Position numbers and translations under genes: made by a program | Shown here: positions 55,714 through 64,000 of the stretch, one piece after another | Numbering within the stretch: position 1 is the stretch's first letter | Layout of the letters: each line of letters begins with the position of its first letter | Assembly: GCA_002706095.1 (NCBI GenBank) | Contig: PAJP01000021.1 | Span: 310,001-374,000 of the forward strand | Source: Methylophaga sp. | Lineage (GTDB): Bacteria > Pseudomonadota > Gammaproteobacteria > Nitrosococcales > Methylophagaceae | DNA length: 64,000 nucleotides | Reading direction: 5' to 3' | The notes under the pieces: generated by a model | Seen by the model: only the letters and a program-made list of their open reading frames with translations | Told to the model about the DNA's origin: nothing | The model's database searches: none

Positions 55714-56946
55714 ATGAAATTACTAAAAAATCTTAAGGCAACTATTGCGGTTGTTGCCTTTAGTTTACCGTTTATCGGGCAAGCGAGTGCGGCCGATGAA
55801 ATTAAAGTGGGCGTACTTTTTTCACTAACGGGTGGCTTGTCTATTGTAGAAAAGTCTCTGTCTGATGCCACCTTAATGGCAATTGATGAAATCAATGCCA
55901 ATGGTGGTGTTGACGGTAAGATGATCAAACCTATCGTAGAAGATGGCGCGAGTGATCCTAAAACATTTAATGAAAAAACAAGCAAACTGGTGATTCGTGA
56001 TCGTGTCGTTACCGTCTTTGGTGGTTACACTTCAGCTAGTCGTAAAGCGATGCTACCTGTTATCGAAAAACGTAAAAACCTATTGTTTTACCCTACTTTT
56101 TACGAAGGATATGAGTGCTCAAAAAATGTCATTTATACCGGCTCTGTTCCTAACCAGCAGTTGAATAATTACATTCCTTATTTGGTTAATAAGTTAGGTA
56201 AGAAGAAGTTCTTCATTGTTGGCTCTAACTACTTATTTCCAAAAGAAATGGCAAAAGTGGCTAAAAAGTTAATTGAAGAGAATGGTGCTGAATGGGTGGC
56301 AGACGAATATCTGGAGTTAGGCCATTCTGAATGGGGCTCAATGGTCAAAAAAATCAAAGACAGCGGTGCTGATGTTGTGCTGTCGAACGTGGTAGGTGAC
56401 TCTGTCATTTCTTTCTATCGTGAATATTTCAACCAGGGTATTTCACAAAAAGATATTCCTATTGCCTCAACTGTGACCTCTGAAATTGAGGTGGCGGCAT
56501 TAGGTGGTAAATATGCTGCCGGTAGTTATACCTCATTCCCTTATTTCCAAGCTATTGATACCAAAGAAAATCACGACTTCATCAAACGTTATCGTGCTTA
56601 TGTTAACGATCCGAATGCTGTCACACACGTCACTATGGTTGCAGCATATGAGAGTGTTTACGAGTGGGCTAAAGCGGTAGAAAAATCGGGTAAAACCAAA
56701 CCACGAGACATCATGGAAGCGGCAAAAGGGGTATCTATAGATGGACCTATGGGCGTGATGACAGTAAGTCCTGAAAACCTTCATAACTCGATGACGCCTC
56801 GTATTGCTCAATGGCAAGAAGATGGTCAGGGCAAAATCGTCGATGAATATGATGTGCCATTACAACCATTACCTTATTCCGCCTACGGTGAAACAGCTGA
56901 CAATCTGTTCTGCACCGTGTCCGGTTTGGACAGTTCTAAATTGTAA
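55714..56946 (+). CDS. urtA: Urea ABC transporter substrate-binding protein
   Basis: 410 aa periplasmic protein. The signal peptide ends at QASAAD (~27). The type I PBP fold has GVLFSLTGGLSIVEKSL, VFGGYTSASRKAMLPV, LLFYPTFYEGYE and YTGSVPNQQ, the UrtA/FmdD signature region that binds urea. A good AAGGGG ribosome site precedes the ATG. First gene of urtABCDE-ureEF-ureAB-ureC, with 63 bp before urtB. Confidence 0.94.
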   Translation: MKLLKNLKATIAVVAFSLPFIGQASAADEIKVGVLFSLTGGLSIVEKSLSDATLMAIDEINANGGVDGKMIKPIVEDGASDPKTFNEKTSKLVIRDRVVTVFGGYTSASRKAMLPVIEKRKNLLFYPTFYEGYECSKNVIYTGSVPNQQLNNYIPYLVNKLGKKKFFIVGSNYLFPKEMAKVAKKLIEENGAEWVADEYLELGHSEWGSMVKKIKDSGADVVLSNVVGDSVISFYREYFNQGISQKDIPIASTVTSEIEVAALGGKYAAGSYTSFPYFQAIDTKENHDFIKRYRAYVNDPNAVTHVTMVAAYESVYEWAKAVEKSGKTKPRDIMEAAKGVSIDGPMGVMTVSPENLHNSMTPRIAQWQEDGQGKIVDEYDVPLQPLPYSAYGETADNLFCTVSGLDSSKL

Positions 56947-57009
56947 TTATTTATATCCTTACGGCCTGTCACCTCAAGGTGAACAGGCCGGTAAGAGGAG
57001 AATTTTAAT

Positions 57010-57903
57010 ATGTTAGATACTGTATTCATTGGGCTAAGTATTGGCTCTATCTTGCTATTGGTCGCATTGGGTTTATCCATAGTCTATGGCTCGATGGGGG
57101 TCATTAATATGGCTCATGGTGAATTAGTCATGATGGGTGCCTATACCACCGTACTGGCTCAAACCTATTTAGGTTTTAATCTGTTTGCAGCTATTCCTTT
57201 AGCTTTTCTCGTCTGTGCTGGTTTGGGGTTACTCATTGAAAAGCTGGTGATTCGTCGCTTATATAACCGGCTGTTTGATACTTTGCTGGCGACATGGGGG
57301 GTGGCTATTTTACTACAGCAAGCTATTCGTCTTGAATTTGGTTTGTCTTTTTTCGGCATCCATATCGATGGCCTTGGACCAGGGCTACAGTCTGTGACTC
57401 TGCCCGAGATCATGACAGAGTCATTTACTGTAGGTGAGTTTGTTATTCAGCCTTATAGAACATTTATCATTTTAGTGTCTGCACTGTTGGCATTGTTGAC
57501 GTGGTTTGTGATGTATCGCACCCGAATAGGTCAACAAGTAAGAGCAATCATGCGTAATCCTGATATGGCAGCGGCCTGTGGCATCGATGTCAAAAAAGTG
57601 AATGCCTTAACCTTTGCTTATGGTGCCGGATTGGCTGGTGTCGCTGGTGTCATGATGTCTGGGTTTAAAACCGTTATGCCTGATATGGGCAGCTCACTGG
57701 TTGTCGATGGCTTTTTAGTGGTTGTTGTTGGCGGTGTTGGCAGCTTAGTGGGGTCGATTGTCGCCTCTGGCATTCTTGGTCAGTTAAACGGCGTGGTTGC
57801 TTTCTTTAGTAACGATATTATTGCTAGGGCAGTTGTTTTTGCGGCTGTTATCGCCATCATTATCTGGCGTCCCCGTGGCTTATTTAACTACAAGGGGCGT
57901 TAA
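57010..57903 (+). CDS. urtB: Urea ABC transporter permease UrtB
   Basis: 297 aa LivH-type inner-membrane permease, about eight helices. It opens with FIGLSIGSILLLVALGLSI and YGSMGVINMAHGE, typical of the family, and contains the conserved RTRIGQQVRAIMRNPDMA cytoplasmic loop. This short form lacks the long N-terminal extension of some UrtB proteins. Its stop overlaps the urtC start. GAGGAG ribosome site. Confidence 0.94.
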   Translation: MLDTVFIGLSIGSILLLVALGLSIVYGSMGVINMAHGELVMMGAYTTVLAQTYLGFNLFAAIPLAFLVCAGLGLLIEKLVIRRLYNRLFDTLLATWGVAILLQQAIRLEFGLSFFGIHIDGLGPGLQSVTLPEIMTESFTVGEFVIQPYRTFIILVSALLALLTWFVMYRTRIGQQVRAIMRNPDMAAACGIDVKKVNALTFAYGAGLAGVAGVMMSGFKTVMPDMGSSLVVDGFLVVVVGGVGSLVGSIVASGILGQLNGVVAFFSNDIIARAVVFAAVIAIIIWRPRGLFNYKGR

Positions 57904-59009
57904 TGATGAAATTGACATATTCACACCTGAAAATAATGGTTTACGCCATATTTATCGCGATCATCCTGTCTCTGCCTTTATTTTTAGATGAGTTCTGGCT
58001 AAACCGCACAGCAAAATATTTAATTTACGGCATGTTAGGTGTCGCTATTTCATTGAGTTGGGGCTATGCCGGCATTTTGAATTTAGGGCAGGGCCTGTTC
58101 TTTGGCGCTGGGGCATACATGTTAGGCATGAGTCTGAAGTTAGCCAGTCCCACCAGTATGGAACAAGGTGGGCAGACACCAATTCCTGACTTTATGATGT
58201 GGAATGCGGAGCCTGATGCGGTGATTGATCTCTGCTGCATCAATGATGTCTCATTCTTATGGATGCCATTTCAATCACAAAGCTTTGGCATCTTTATGGC
58301 TATCGCCTTACCTGTCCTTGTTGCCTGGCTGATAGGCACGATCATTTTCCGTAAAGGCATTGCGGGTGTTTTCATTTCGATTATTACATTAGCCATGGTG
58401 TTATTGGCTCGCCTGTTAGTCGTTGATGCACAGTCTTTTACCGGCGGTTTTAACGGCTTAACGGATCTGGCCTGGTTTAAGATAAATGGTTATGAGTTTG
58501 ATCCCTATACGGTCGGTACTTATTACCTGGTTGCCATCTCACTAGTGATTGTCTTGCTTATCACTCGAGTATTAATCAATAGTCGGGCAGGCTTGATATT
58601 ACAAGCTATTCGCGACGATCAGAATCGAGCTAAATACCTGGGTTTTGATGCTGCATCGTATCAGACCTTTTTCTTCTGCGTGTCAGCGGCTATCTCTGGA
58701 TTTGCAGGGATGTTGTATGTCATTACCGCAGAGTTTGCATCACCTACATTTATGGATTTGTCCTTCAGTATCGCCATTGTGATCTGGGCAGCAGTGGGTG
58801 GACGTGCTTCTATCTTAGGTGCCTGTATAGGTGCCATTTCTATCTCGATGTTAGGGGCCTCGGTGAGTGAAAGCGAGCTGTTTGTTGAATCGTGGCAAGC
58901 CATTCTGGGGTTATTCTTTGTTTTGGTGGTGTTGTATATGCCAAAAGGCTTGGCCGGTATTGCTCATGGGATTTGTAGAAAACTAACTGTAAACCGGGGG
59001 GAAGGCTGA
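57903..59009 (+). CDS. urtC: Urea ABC transporter permease UrtC
   Basis: 368 aa LivM-type permease with about nine helices. YAGILNLGQGLFFGAGAY (~55-72) and SRAGLILQAIRDDQNRAKYLG are the conserved elements. A polar insertion (~85-120, including CCINDV) characteristic of UrtC separates early helices. It starts on the TAATG overlap with urtB; a second ATG directly follows. The urtD ATG overlaps its stop. Confidence 0.94.
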   Translation: MMKLTYSHLKIMVYAIFIAIILSLPLFLDEFWLNRTAKYLIYGMLGVAISLSWGYAGILNLGQGLFFGAGAYMLGMSLKLASPTSMEQGGQTPIPDFMMWNAEPDAVIDLCCINDVSFLWMPFQSQSFGIFMAIALPVLVAWLIGTIIFRKGIAGVFISIITLAMVLLARLLVVDAQSFTGGFNGLTDLAWFKINGYEFDPYTVGTYYLVAISLVIVLLITRVLINSRAGLILQAIRDDQNRAKYLGFDAASYQTFFFCVSAAISGFAGMLYVITAEFASPTFMDLSFSIAIVIWAAVGGRASILGACIGAISISMLGASVSESELFVESWQAILGLFFVLVVLYMPKGLAGIAHGICRKLTVNRGEG

Positions 59010-59764
59010 TGAAAGCTGAAAATCGTGATCTTTATATCGATGGCTTAGGAGTTAACTTCAGTGGCTTCCAGGCAGTAAATAATTTCAGCATGGTCGTAAA
59101 ACACGGTGAAATGCGTGTGCTTTTAGGCGCTAATGGTGCGGGTAAAACGACATTGATGGATATGATTTGCGGTAAAACCCAGTCAACGGCGGGCAGAATT
59201 TTTCTTGGTGATAAGGAGATCACCAATAAACCACCACATTTAATTGCTCGTTTGGGGATAGGGCGTAAATTTCAGATCCCCAGCGTTTTTAAAGAGCTTT
59301 CTGTGTTGCAGAATCTGTCAGTGGCAGCAATGCAGGAAAGTACAGTACTTGCCAATTTAGGCTCAATGAAACGACGAGTTGATCATGAGCGTATGAACGA
59401 GGTGATGTCGATGACTAATCTCGAAAACAAAGCACATGAGCTGGCCGAAAATCTCTCCCATGGTGAAACGCAATGGCTTGAACTTGCCATGCTGATTATT
59501 CGTAAGCCTCAAGTGATCTTACTTGATGAGCCCACAGCCGGTATGACTGCGGATGAAACACTTAAAACCTCTCAAATTATGAATAATCTGAAAGGCCAAC
59601 ATACGATTATTGCTGTTGAGCATGATATGGCATTCGTTCGTGAAATTGCCGACAAAATTACTGTGATGCATCAAGGAGAGTTTTTGGCTGAAGGCCACAT
59701 CAGCGATATAGAAAATAACCAGGCAGTGAAAGATGCTTACCTGGGAAGTGGGGGCATTCACTAA
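59009..59764 (+). CDS. urtD: Urea ABC transporter ATPase UrtD
   Basis: 251 aa cytoplasmic ATPase of the LivG type. Walker A GANGAGKTT (~43-51), signature LSHGETQWLELAM (in place of LSGGQ, as is normal in UrtD), Walker B VILLDEPTAGM, switch His in VEHDM. It overlaps both neighbours by one base. Confidence 0.94.
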   Translation: MKAENRDLYIDGLGVNFSGFQAVNNFSMVVKHGEMRVLLGANGAGKTTLMDMICGKTQSTAGRIFLGDKEITNKPPHLIARLGIGRKFQIPSVFKELSVLQNLSVAAMQESTVLANLGSMKRRVDHERMNEVMSMTNLENKAHELAENLSHGETQWLELAMLIIRKPQVILLDEPTAGMTADETLKTSQIMNNLKGQHTIIAVEHDMAFVREIADKITVMHQGEFLAEGHISDIENNQAVKDAYLGSGGIH

Positions 59765-60459
59765 TGTTGACGTTGCAATCAGTAAACAGTTTTTATGGTG
59801 GCAGCCATATTTTGCACGATATTAATTTCAGCCTGGAAACGGGCAAGATTTTATCGGTATTAGGCCGTAACGGGGTAGGCAAGAGTACCTTGCTAAAAAC
59901 ACTGATGGGATTGACCAGCTCCATGACAGGGAGTTTGACACTCAATGAGCTTGAGCTTGGTGATCAGACAACCTTCTATCGGGCACGTTCAGGGATGGGA
60001 TATGTACCTCAAGGTCGTGAAATCATTCCAGACTTTTCGGTGAAAGAAAATATTTTGATGGGACGATTTGCTGACCAATCCAGTAAGGCAGAGATTCCGG
60101 ATATTGTGCCAGAGCTATTCCCTTATTTAATGGATAACCTGGATAGGGCGGGTGGATTGTTATCTGGCGGCCAGCAGCAGCAATTAGCTATTGCCAGAGC
60201 CATAGCTACCAATCCTCAGGTGCTATTACTGGACGAGCCTACCGAGGGTATTCAACCCAATATCGTTGAGCAAATAGAAGACTGCATTCTCAGACTGAAT
60301 AAGGAGCTGGACTTAACTATTATTCTTGTCGAGCAGAATATCCGTTTCGCGAAGAGGGCTTCTGATGAGTTTCTTATTCTGGATAACGGACGCCTTGTTT
60401 GTCAGGGAAGCGGTAATGAACTGACCGATGATCTGGCTAATCAGTATTTGACCATCTAA
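59764..60459 (+). CDS. urtE: Urea ABC transporter ATPase UrtE
   Basis: 231 aa LivF-type ATPase. Walker A GRNGVGKST (~36-44), signature LSGGQQQQLAIARA, Walker B VLLLDEPTEGIQP, switch region VEQNI. It completes a two-permease, two-ATPase urea importer. A 21-bp gap separates it from ureE, so transport and hydrolysis genes probably share one transcript. Confidence 0.94.
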   Translation: MLTLQSVNSFYGGSHILHDINFSLETGKILSVLGRNGVGKSTLLKTLMGLTSSMTGSLTLNELELGDQTTFYRARSGMGYVPQGREIIPDFSVKENILMGRFADQSSKAEIPDIVPELFPYLMDNLDRAGGLLSGGQQQQLAIARAIATNPQVLLLDEPTEGIQPNIVEQIEDCILRLNKELDLTIILVEQNIRFAKRASDEFLILDNGRLVCQGSGNELTDDLANQYLTI

Positions 60460-60480
60460 GACGAATATGAGGATAAATAA

Positions 60481-60927
60481 ATGCTTGTCTTAAACGACAT
60501 TATCGGCAGTGTGAACGACGAAGACATTGCTGAGAAACTTCATCATCACGGACATCATGACCGTATTGAATTCATTCGAATGAATGTAGCTGATACCGCA
60601 CGTAGTCGGCAGAAAGTTGTGACGGATAAAGGCACTGAATATGGGATAGCCCTATCCCGTGATAAGCGCTTATATAACGGTGCGGTATTGCTCATGGATG
60701 AGCAGCGGGCTGTGGTGATACGGGTCAATGAAGAAGAATGGCTTCGATTATCTCCTGTCAGTGCCGATGCCGCATTAGAGCTTGGTTACAACGCAGGTAA
60801 TTTGCACTGGCGTATACGGTTTGATGGTGCTGATCTGCTGGTGGCTCTGGAAGGGCCTGCACAACGTTATATCGACAGGCTTAGCGGGCTGATTGATGCC
60901 AATCGTGTGACTGTCGTTCAACCTTGA
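60481..60927 (+). CDS. ureE: Urease accessory protein UreE
   Basis: 148 aa nickel metallochaperone. The C-terminal domain keeps LELGYNAGNLHWRIRF, equivalent to the LGNRHWP-type nickel-site motif, but there is no His-rich C-terminal tail. Instead a histidine cluster HHHGHH sits at residues 21-26. It overlaps or abuts ureF. It precedes the structural genes, unlike the common ureABCEFG order. Confidence 0.85.
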   Translation: MLVLNDIIGSVNDEDIAEKLHHHGHHDRIEFIRMNVADTARSRQKVVTDKGTEYGIALSRDKRLYNGAVLLMDEQRAVVIRVNEEEWLRLSPVSADAALELGYNAGNLHWRIRFDGADLLVALEGPAQRYIDRLSGLIDANRVTVVQP

Positions 60928-60947
60928 CTACGACTGTACCAGAAGAA

Positions 60948-61631
60948 ATGACCTCTTCAGCATTAGCCATGTTGAGCATGATGCAGTTTGGAGATAGCCA
61001 ATTTCCAAGTGGCAGCTTTGCTTTCTCAAATGGCCTGGAGACCTTATTCAACGACAATAAGATCAAAGGTCCAGAACAAATATATGACTTGATTACAGTG
61101 CAGCTTAAGGGGCGTTGGAACAGTTTGGATCGTGTCGCCTTATGCCATGTCTATCGGCAAGCAGAGAATCTGGATGCTATCAACGCGATTGATAATGAAG
61201 TTGAAGCCTTAAGCCTTTCTGCTGGATTAAGAACAGGATCGAAACGGAATGGCGCTGCATTATTAGGTATCCATGCACGGTTAGGCACACCCTTGAGTGC
61301 GGAATATCGGCAACGTGTTATGGAAAAAAAAGCACCCGGACATATTCCTGTCGTCCAGGGTTTAATGTTTCGTCATTGTGGATTAACGGAGCTGCAGGCA
61401 CAGATAGCAAGTGCCCATGGCTTATGCAATGACATGCTGGGTGCCTGCATGCGGCTGGGCAAACTAGGTCATATTCATGCTCAGTTGATACGTCAAAAAC
61501 TGTCTTCTTTTATTGCCTCACTTCTCGAACAGCCTGTTTCAGATGAACAACTTATGCATAGCTATGTGCCATTAACTGAAATTGCGGCAATGCGTCATGA
61601 AATCAGTGACCAACGGCTATTTGCCAATTAA
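60948..61631 (+). CDS. ureF: Urease accessory protein UreF
   Basis: 227 aa chaperone that with UreD and UreG loads nickel into apo-urease. The family core QFGDSQFPSGSFAFSNGLET (~14-33) corresponds to LASPALPIGAFSYSQGLE of better-known UreF. The ATG at 60948 is chosen; a TTG at 60924, overlapping the ureE stop, would add eight residues and cannot be excluded. ureG and ureD are not in the window and are expected to the right. Confidence 0.88.
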   Translation: MTSSALAMLSMMQFGDSQFPSGSFAFSNGLETLFNDNKIKGPEQIYDLITVQLKGRWNSLDRVALCHVYRQAENLDAINAIDNEVEALSLSAGLRTGSKRNGAALLGIHARLGTPLSAEYRQRVMEKKAPGHIPVVQGLMFRHCGLTELQAQIASAHGLCNDMLGACMRLGKLGHIHAQLIRQKLSSFIASLLEQPVSDEQLMHSYVPLTEIAAMRHEISDQRLFAN

Positions 61632-61648
61632 CTATTTAAGGAGAAATT

Positions 61649-62344
61649 ATGTATTTAACTCCATCAGAACTTGAACGTTTAACCATCTATACCGCAGCAA
61701 AACTTGCACAAGAGCGGCGTGAGAGAGGGTTAAAACTGAATTACCCAGAGGCCACAGCACTGATCGTTAATGAAGTGCTTGAAGGTGCACGGGATGGTCG
61801 TACTGTGGCAGAGCTGATTAGTTTTGGCAGCACCATTCTGAGTACTGATGATGTGTTACCAGGGGTCAGTGACATGATGCACATATTGCAAGTGGAAGGT
61901 GTTTTTCCAGATGGTTCTAAATTAGTCACCATACATGATCCTATCCGTTCAGGAGAGCAAGAGGTCCCTGACTACCCTATTCCTGGCGAGCTATTTCCAG
62001 CAGAAGGCGAAATTGAACTGAATGCAAAGCGTGAAAAACGCACTCTTCGGGTGGCGAATACCGGTGACAGACCGGTACAGATTGGCAGTCATTACCATTT
62101 TTTTGAGGCGAATAAAGCCTTGGAATTCGATCGTGAAGCCGCATTTGGAATGCGTTTGGATATTCCTGCCGGCACAGCAGTAAGGTTTGAGCCAGGCCAG
62201 GAAAAAGAATGCATTTTATGTGAGTTTGGTGGCGAAAAAGCACTGTATGGCCTTAATGGACTGACCAATGGTTTAGCTGATGATGAGGCGGTGAAACAAG
62301 CGGCACTGAACAAAGCCAAGCAAGAAAATTATTTAGGAGCATAA
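61649..62344 (+). CDS. ureAB: Urease gamma-beta fusion subunit
   Basis: 231 aa. Residues 1-100 are the gamma subunit ([63 protein letters not shown]). Residues ~110-215 are the beta subunit ([53 protein letters not shown]). Such fusions are known from Helicobacter UreA and some actinobacterial and proteobacterial ureases. AAGGAG ribosome site. Forms the cytoplasmic urease with UreC. Confidence 0.94.
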   Translation: MYLTPSELERLTIYTAAKLAQERRERGLKLNYPEATALIVNEVLEGARDGRTVAELISFGSTILSTDDVLPGVSDMMHILQVEGVFPDGSKLVTIHDPIRSGEQEVPDYPIPGELFPAEGEIELNAKREKRTLRVANTGDRPVQIGSHYHFFEANKALEFDREAAFGMRLDIPAGTAVRFEPGQEKECILCEFGGEKALYGLNGLTNGLADDEAVKQAALNKAKQENYLGA

Positions 62345-62346
62345 CG

Positions 62347-64000
62347 ATGGCAATAATGAGTCGTAAAGAATATGCAGAAATGTATGGACCAACCACCGGT
62401 GATGGTATTCGCCTTGGTGATACCAATTTAATCGCTGAGGTGGAGTACGATTTCACCGTGTATGGTGATGAGTGCCTTCATGGTGGTGGTAAAACACTGC
62501 GAGATGGCATGGGAATGACCTCAGGGCTGGGAAGTGAAGACGGTACATTAGATATGCTGTTATGTAATGCTCTGGTAATCGATCCTGTCATTGGCATTGT
62601 GAAAGGCGATGTTGGTATTAAAGATGGCAAGATAGTGGGCATTGGTAAAGCCGGTAATCCAGCCACTATGGATGGAGTAGATCACAACTTATTAGTGGGG
62701 CAATCGACCACAGTAAGAGATGCCGAAGGGCTAATTGCCACACCGGGTGGCATTGATGTGCACGTCCATTTTGATAGTGCTCAGTTATGTGACCATGCCA
62801 TTGCTGCAGGCATTACCACCTTGTTCGGTGGATCGTTGGGACCTATCACCGTAGGGATTGATTGTGGCGGGGTATTTAATGTAGGAAAAATGTTACAGGC
62901 GGCCGAAGATTTCCCTGTTAATTTTGGTTTTCTGGGAAGAGGTAACTCATGTAAACCTGAGTCTTTATATGAGCAGATTGAAGGCGGTTGTGTTGGTCTG
63001 AAAATCCATGAAGACTGGGGCGCCATGCCTGCTGTTATTGATACCTGTCTTAATGTCGCTGATGAACTGGACTTTCAGGTTCAAATCCACACCGATACCT
63101 TGAATGAAAGTGGCTTTTTAGAAAATACATTGGCGTCTATTAAAGGGCGAACTATCCATATGTATCACACTGAAGGCGCTGGCGGAGGTCATGCTCCGGA
63201 TATTATTTCTGTTGCAGGTGAGGCCAATTGTTTGCCTTCATCAACTAACCCAACAAATCCGTTTACCCGTAATACGTTTGATGAACATCTGGATATGACT
63301 ATGGTCTGCCATCATCTTAGCCCGGCTATTCCAGAGGATGTCGCCTTTGCCGAAAGTCGGATTCGTGCTCAAACCATTGCTGCTGAAGATATTCTGCATG
63401 ACATTGGCGCCATCTCCATGCTCGGGTCAGATAGTCAGGGAATGGGACGTATTAATGAAGTGATAACCCGAACCTGGCAATTAGCCAGCAAAATGAAAGA
63501 TCAACGCGGCAGGCTGGAGACAGAAAAATCACGTATTGGTGATAACGAACGCATCAAACGCTATATCGCTAAATATACGATTAATGCAGCGAAAAGCTTT
63601 GGTGTGGCTGAGCATATTGGCTCATTGGAACCAGGCAAAATGGCGGATGTTGTTCTTTGGCGACCAGCCATGTTTGGGGTTAAACCTGAAATCATCGTGA
63701 AAGGTGGTTTTATTGCTTATGGTGCAATGGGTGACAGTGCGGCGTCATTAATGACCTGTGAACCAATCATAATGCGTCCTCAATGGGGTGCTTTTGGTGT
63801 TGCCAAACAAAAACTGAGTGCTAATTTTGTGAATCCATTGGCGATTGAAAAAGGATTAGCTGAGAAGCTGGAGTTGAAAAAAACCTTACTGCCGGCCACG
63901 GGGACTCGAAATCTCACCAAAAAAGACATGTTACATAACGATGCCTGTCCTGAGATGTCTGTTGACCCACAGACTTTTGATGTTCATATCAATGGTGAGC
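62347..64000 (+). CDS. ureC: Urease alpha subunit, cut by window end
   Basis: The first 551 residues of the nickel enzyme hydrolysing urea to ammonia and carbamate; about 20 residues are missing. Active-site residues are all present: H139 and H141 (HVH), carbamylated K219 (GLKIHEDW), H248 ([11 protein letters not shown]), H274 ([13 protein letters not shown]), flap C321-H322 (MVCHHL) and D362 (SDSQGMGR). Between residues ~141 and 185 it departs from classical UreC ([15 protein letters not shown]; a shortened [15 protein letters not shown] stretch). It belongs to a divergent urease branch. AGGAGC precedes the ATG. Confidence 0.95.
   Translation, partial: MAIMSRKEYAEMYGPTTGDGIRLGDTNLIAEVEYDFTVYGDECLHGGGKTLRDGMGMTSGLGSEDGTLDMLLCNALVIDPVIGIVKGDVGIKDGKIVGIGKAGNPATMDGVDHNLLVGQSTTVRDAEGLIATPGGIDVHVHFDSAQLCDHAIAAGITTLFGGSLGPITVGIDCGGVFNVGKMLQAAEDFPVNFGFLGRGNSCKPESLYEQIEGGCVGLKIHEDWGAMPAVIDTCLNVADELDFQVQIHTDTLNESGFLENTLASIKGRTIHMYHTEGAGGGHAPDIISVAGEANCLPSSTNPTNPFTRNTFDEHLDMTMVCHHLSPAIPEDVAFAESRIRAQTIAAEDILHDIGAISMLGSDSQGMGRINEVITRTWQLASKMKDQRGRLETEKSRIGDNERIKRYIAKYTINAAKSFGVAEHIGSLEPGKMADVVLWRPAMFGVKPEIIVKGGFIAYGAMGDSAASLMTCEPIIMRPQWGAFGVAKQKLSANFVNPLAIEKGLAEKLELKKTLLPATGTRNLTKKDMLHNDACPEMSVDPQTFDVHINGE

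Overview
The window looks like a chromosomal segment of a moderately AT-rich gammaproteobacterium. Supporting evidence is the recC-recB-recD order, EpmA/EpmB/EF-P, GluQ, ThpR, YaaA, Hsp33 and a VPLPA-type sorting signal. Gene content (flavocytochrome c sulfide dehydrogenase, many cyclic-di-GMP proteins, a urea operon) would fit a Methylophaga-like marine methylotroph. That assignment is an impression from memory and was not tested. No rRNA, tRNA, CRISPR array, transposase or prophage is visible.

Layout. 1-5.2 kb: the tail of a flavocytochrome c sulfide dehydrogenase, citrate synthase, the EF-P lysylation set (epmB divergent from efp-epmA) and a PAS-GGDEF cyclase. 5.2-9.4 kb, minus strand: a siderophore receptor with a good Fur box, and TRAP DctQM genes without DctP. 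9.5-12.6 kb: DUF4389 protein, yaaA, a periplasmic-sensor cyclase and thpR. 12.6-17.9 kb: a TetR regulator divergent from an RND adaptor/pump operon, with the operator between -35 and -10. 17.9-23.8 kb, minus strand: a four-domain lipoprotein, an HBM chemoreceptor, gluQ, two small membrane proteins and an EEP phosphatase. 24-28.9 kb: htpG, hslO and an Hsp20 gene. htpG and Hsp20 have heat-shock sigma promoters, and Hsp20 has a ROSE-like RNA thermometer. A long inverted repeat lies upstream of the Hsp20 gene. 28.9-37.2 kb: an orphan PIN-like protein, an AI-2E transporter, a second siderophore receptor, MsrB-MsrA fusion, a lipoprotein hydrolase and a VPLPA-CTERM surface protein. 37.4-45.9 kb: recCBD. 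45.9-52.6 kb: a Crp/Fnr regulator, a LysM-FecR protein with a CHASE2-GGDEF-EAL phosphodiesterase, and a cytochrome b561 pair.

52.7-64 kb is a urea module. A minus-strand operon encodes a UrtA-like cytoplasmic sensor (AmiC type), an ANTAR antiterminator (AmiR type) and a NicO-type nickel permease. Divergent from it run urtABCDE, ureE, ureF, a fused ureAB and ureC (cut by the window end). The 513-bp divergent region carries two NtrC-like sites, a sigma-54-type promoter, two tandem hairpins with identical AAAAGC loops and an intrinsic terminator just before urtA. Read together, transcription would start under nitrogen control and continue into the operon only when the urea/amide sensor releases the ANTAR protein. 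This two-layer control is the most interesting system in the window. Other good signals are an intrinsic terminator hidden in the first codons of epmA, the Hsp20 thermometer and the orphan PIN-like gene.
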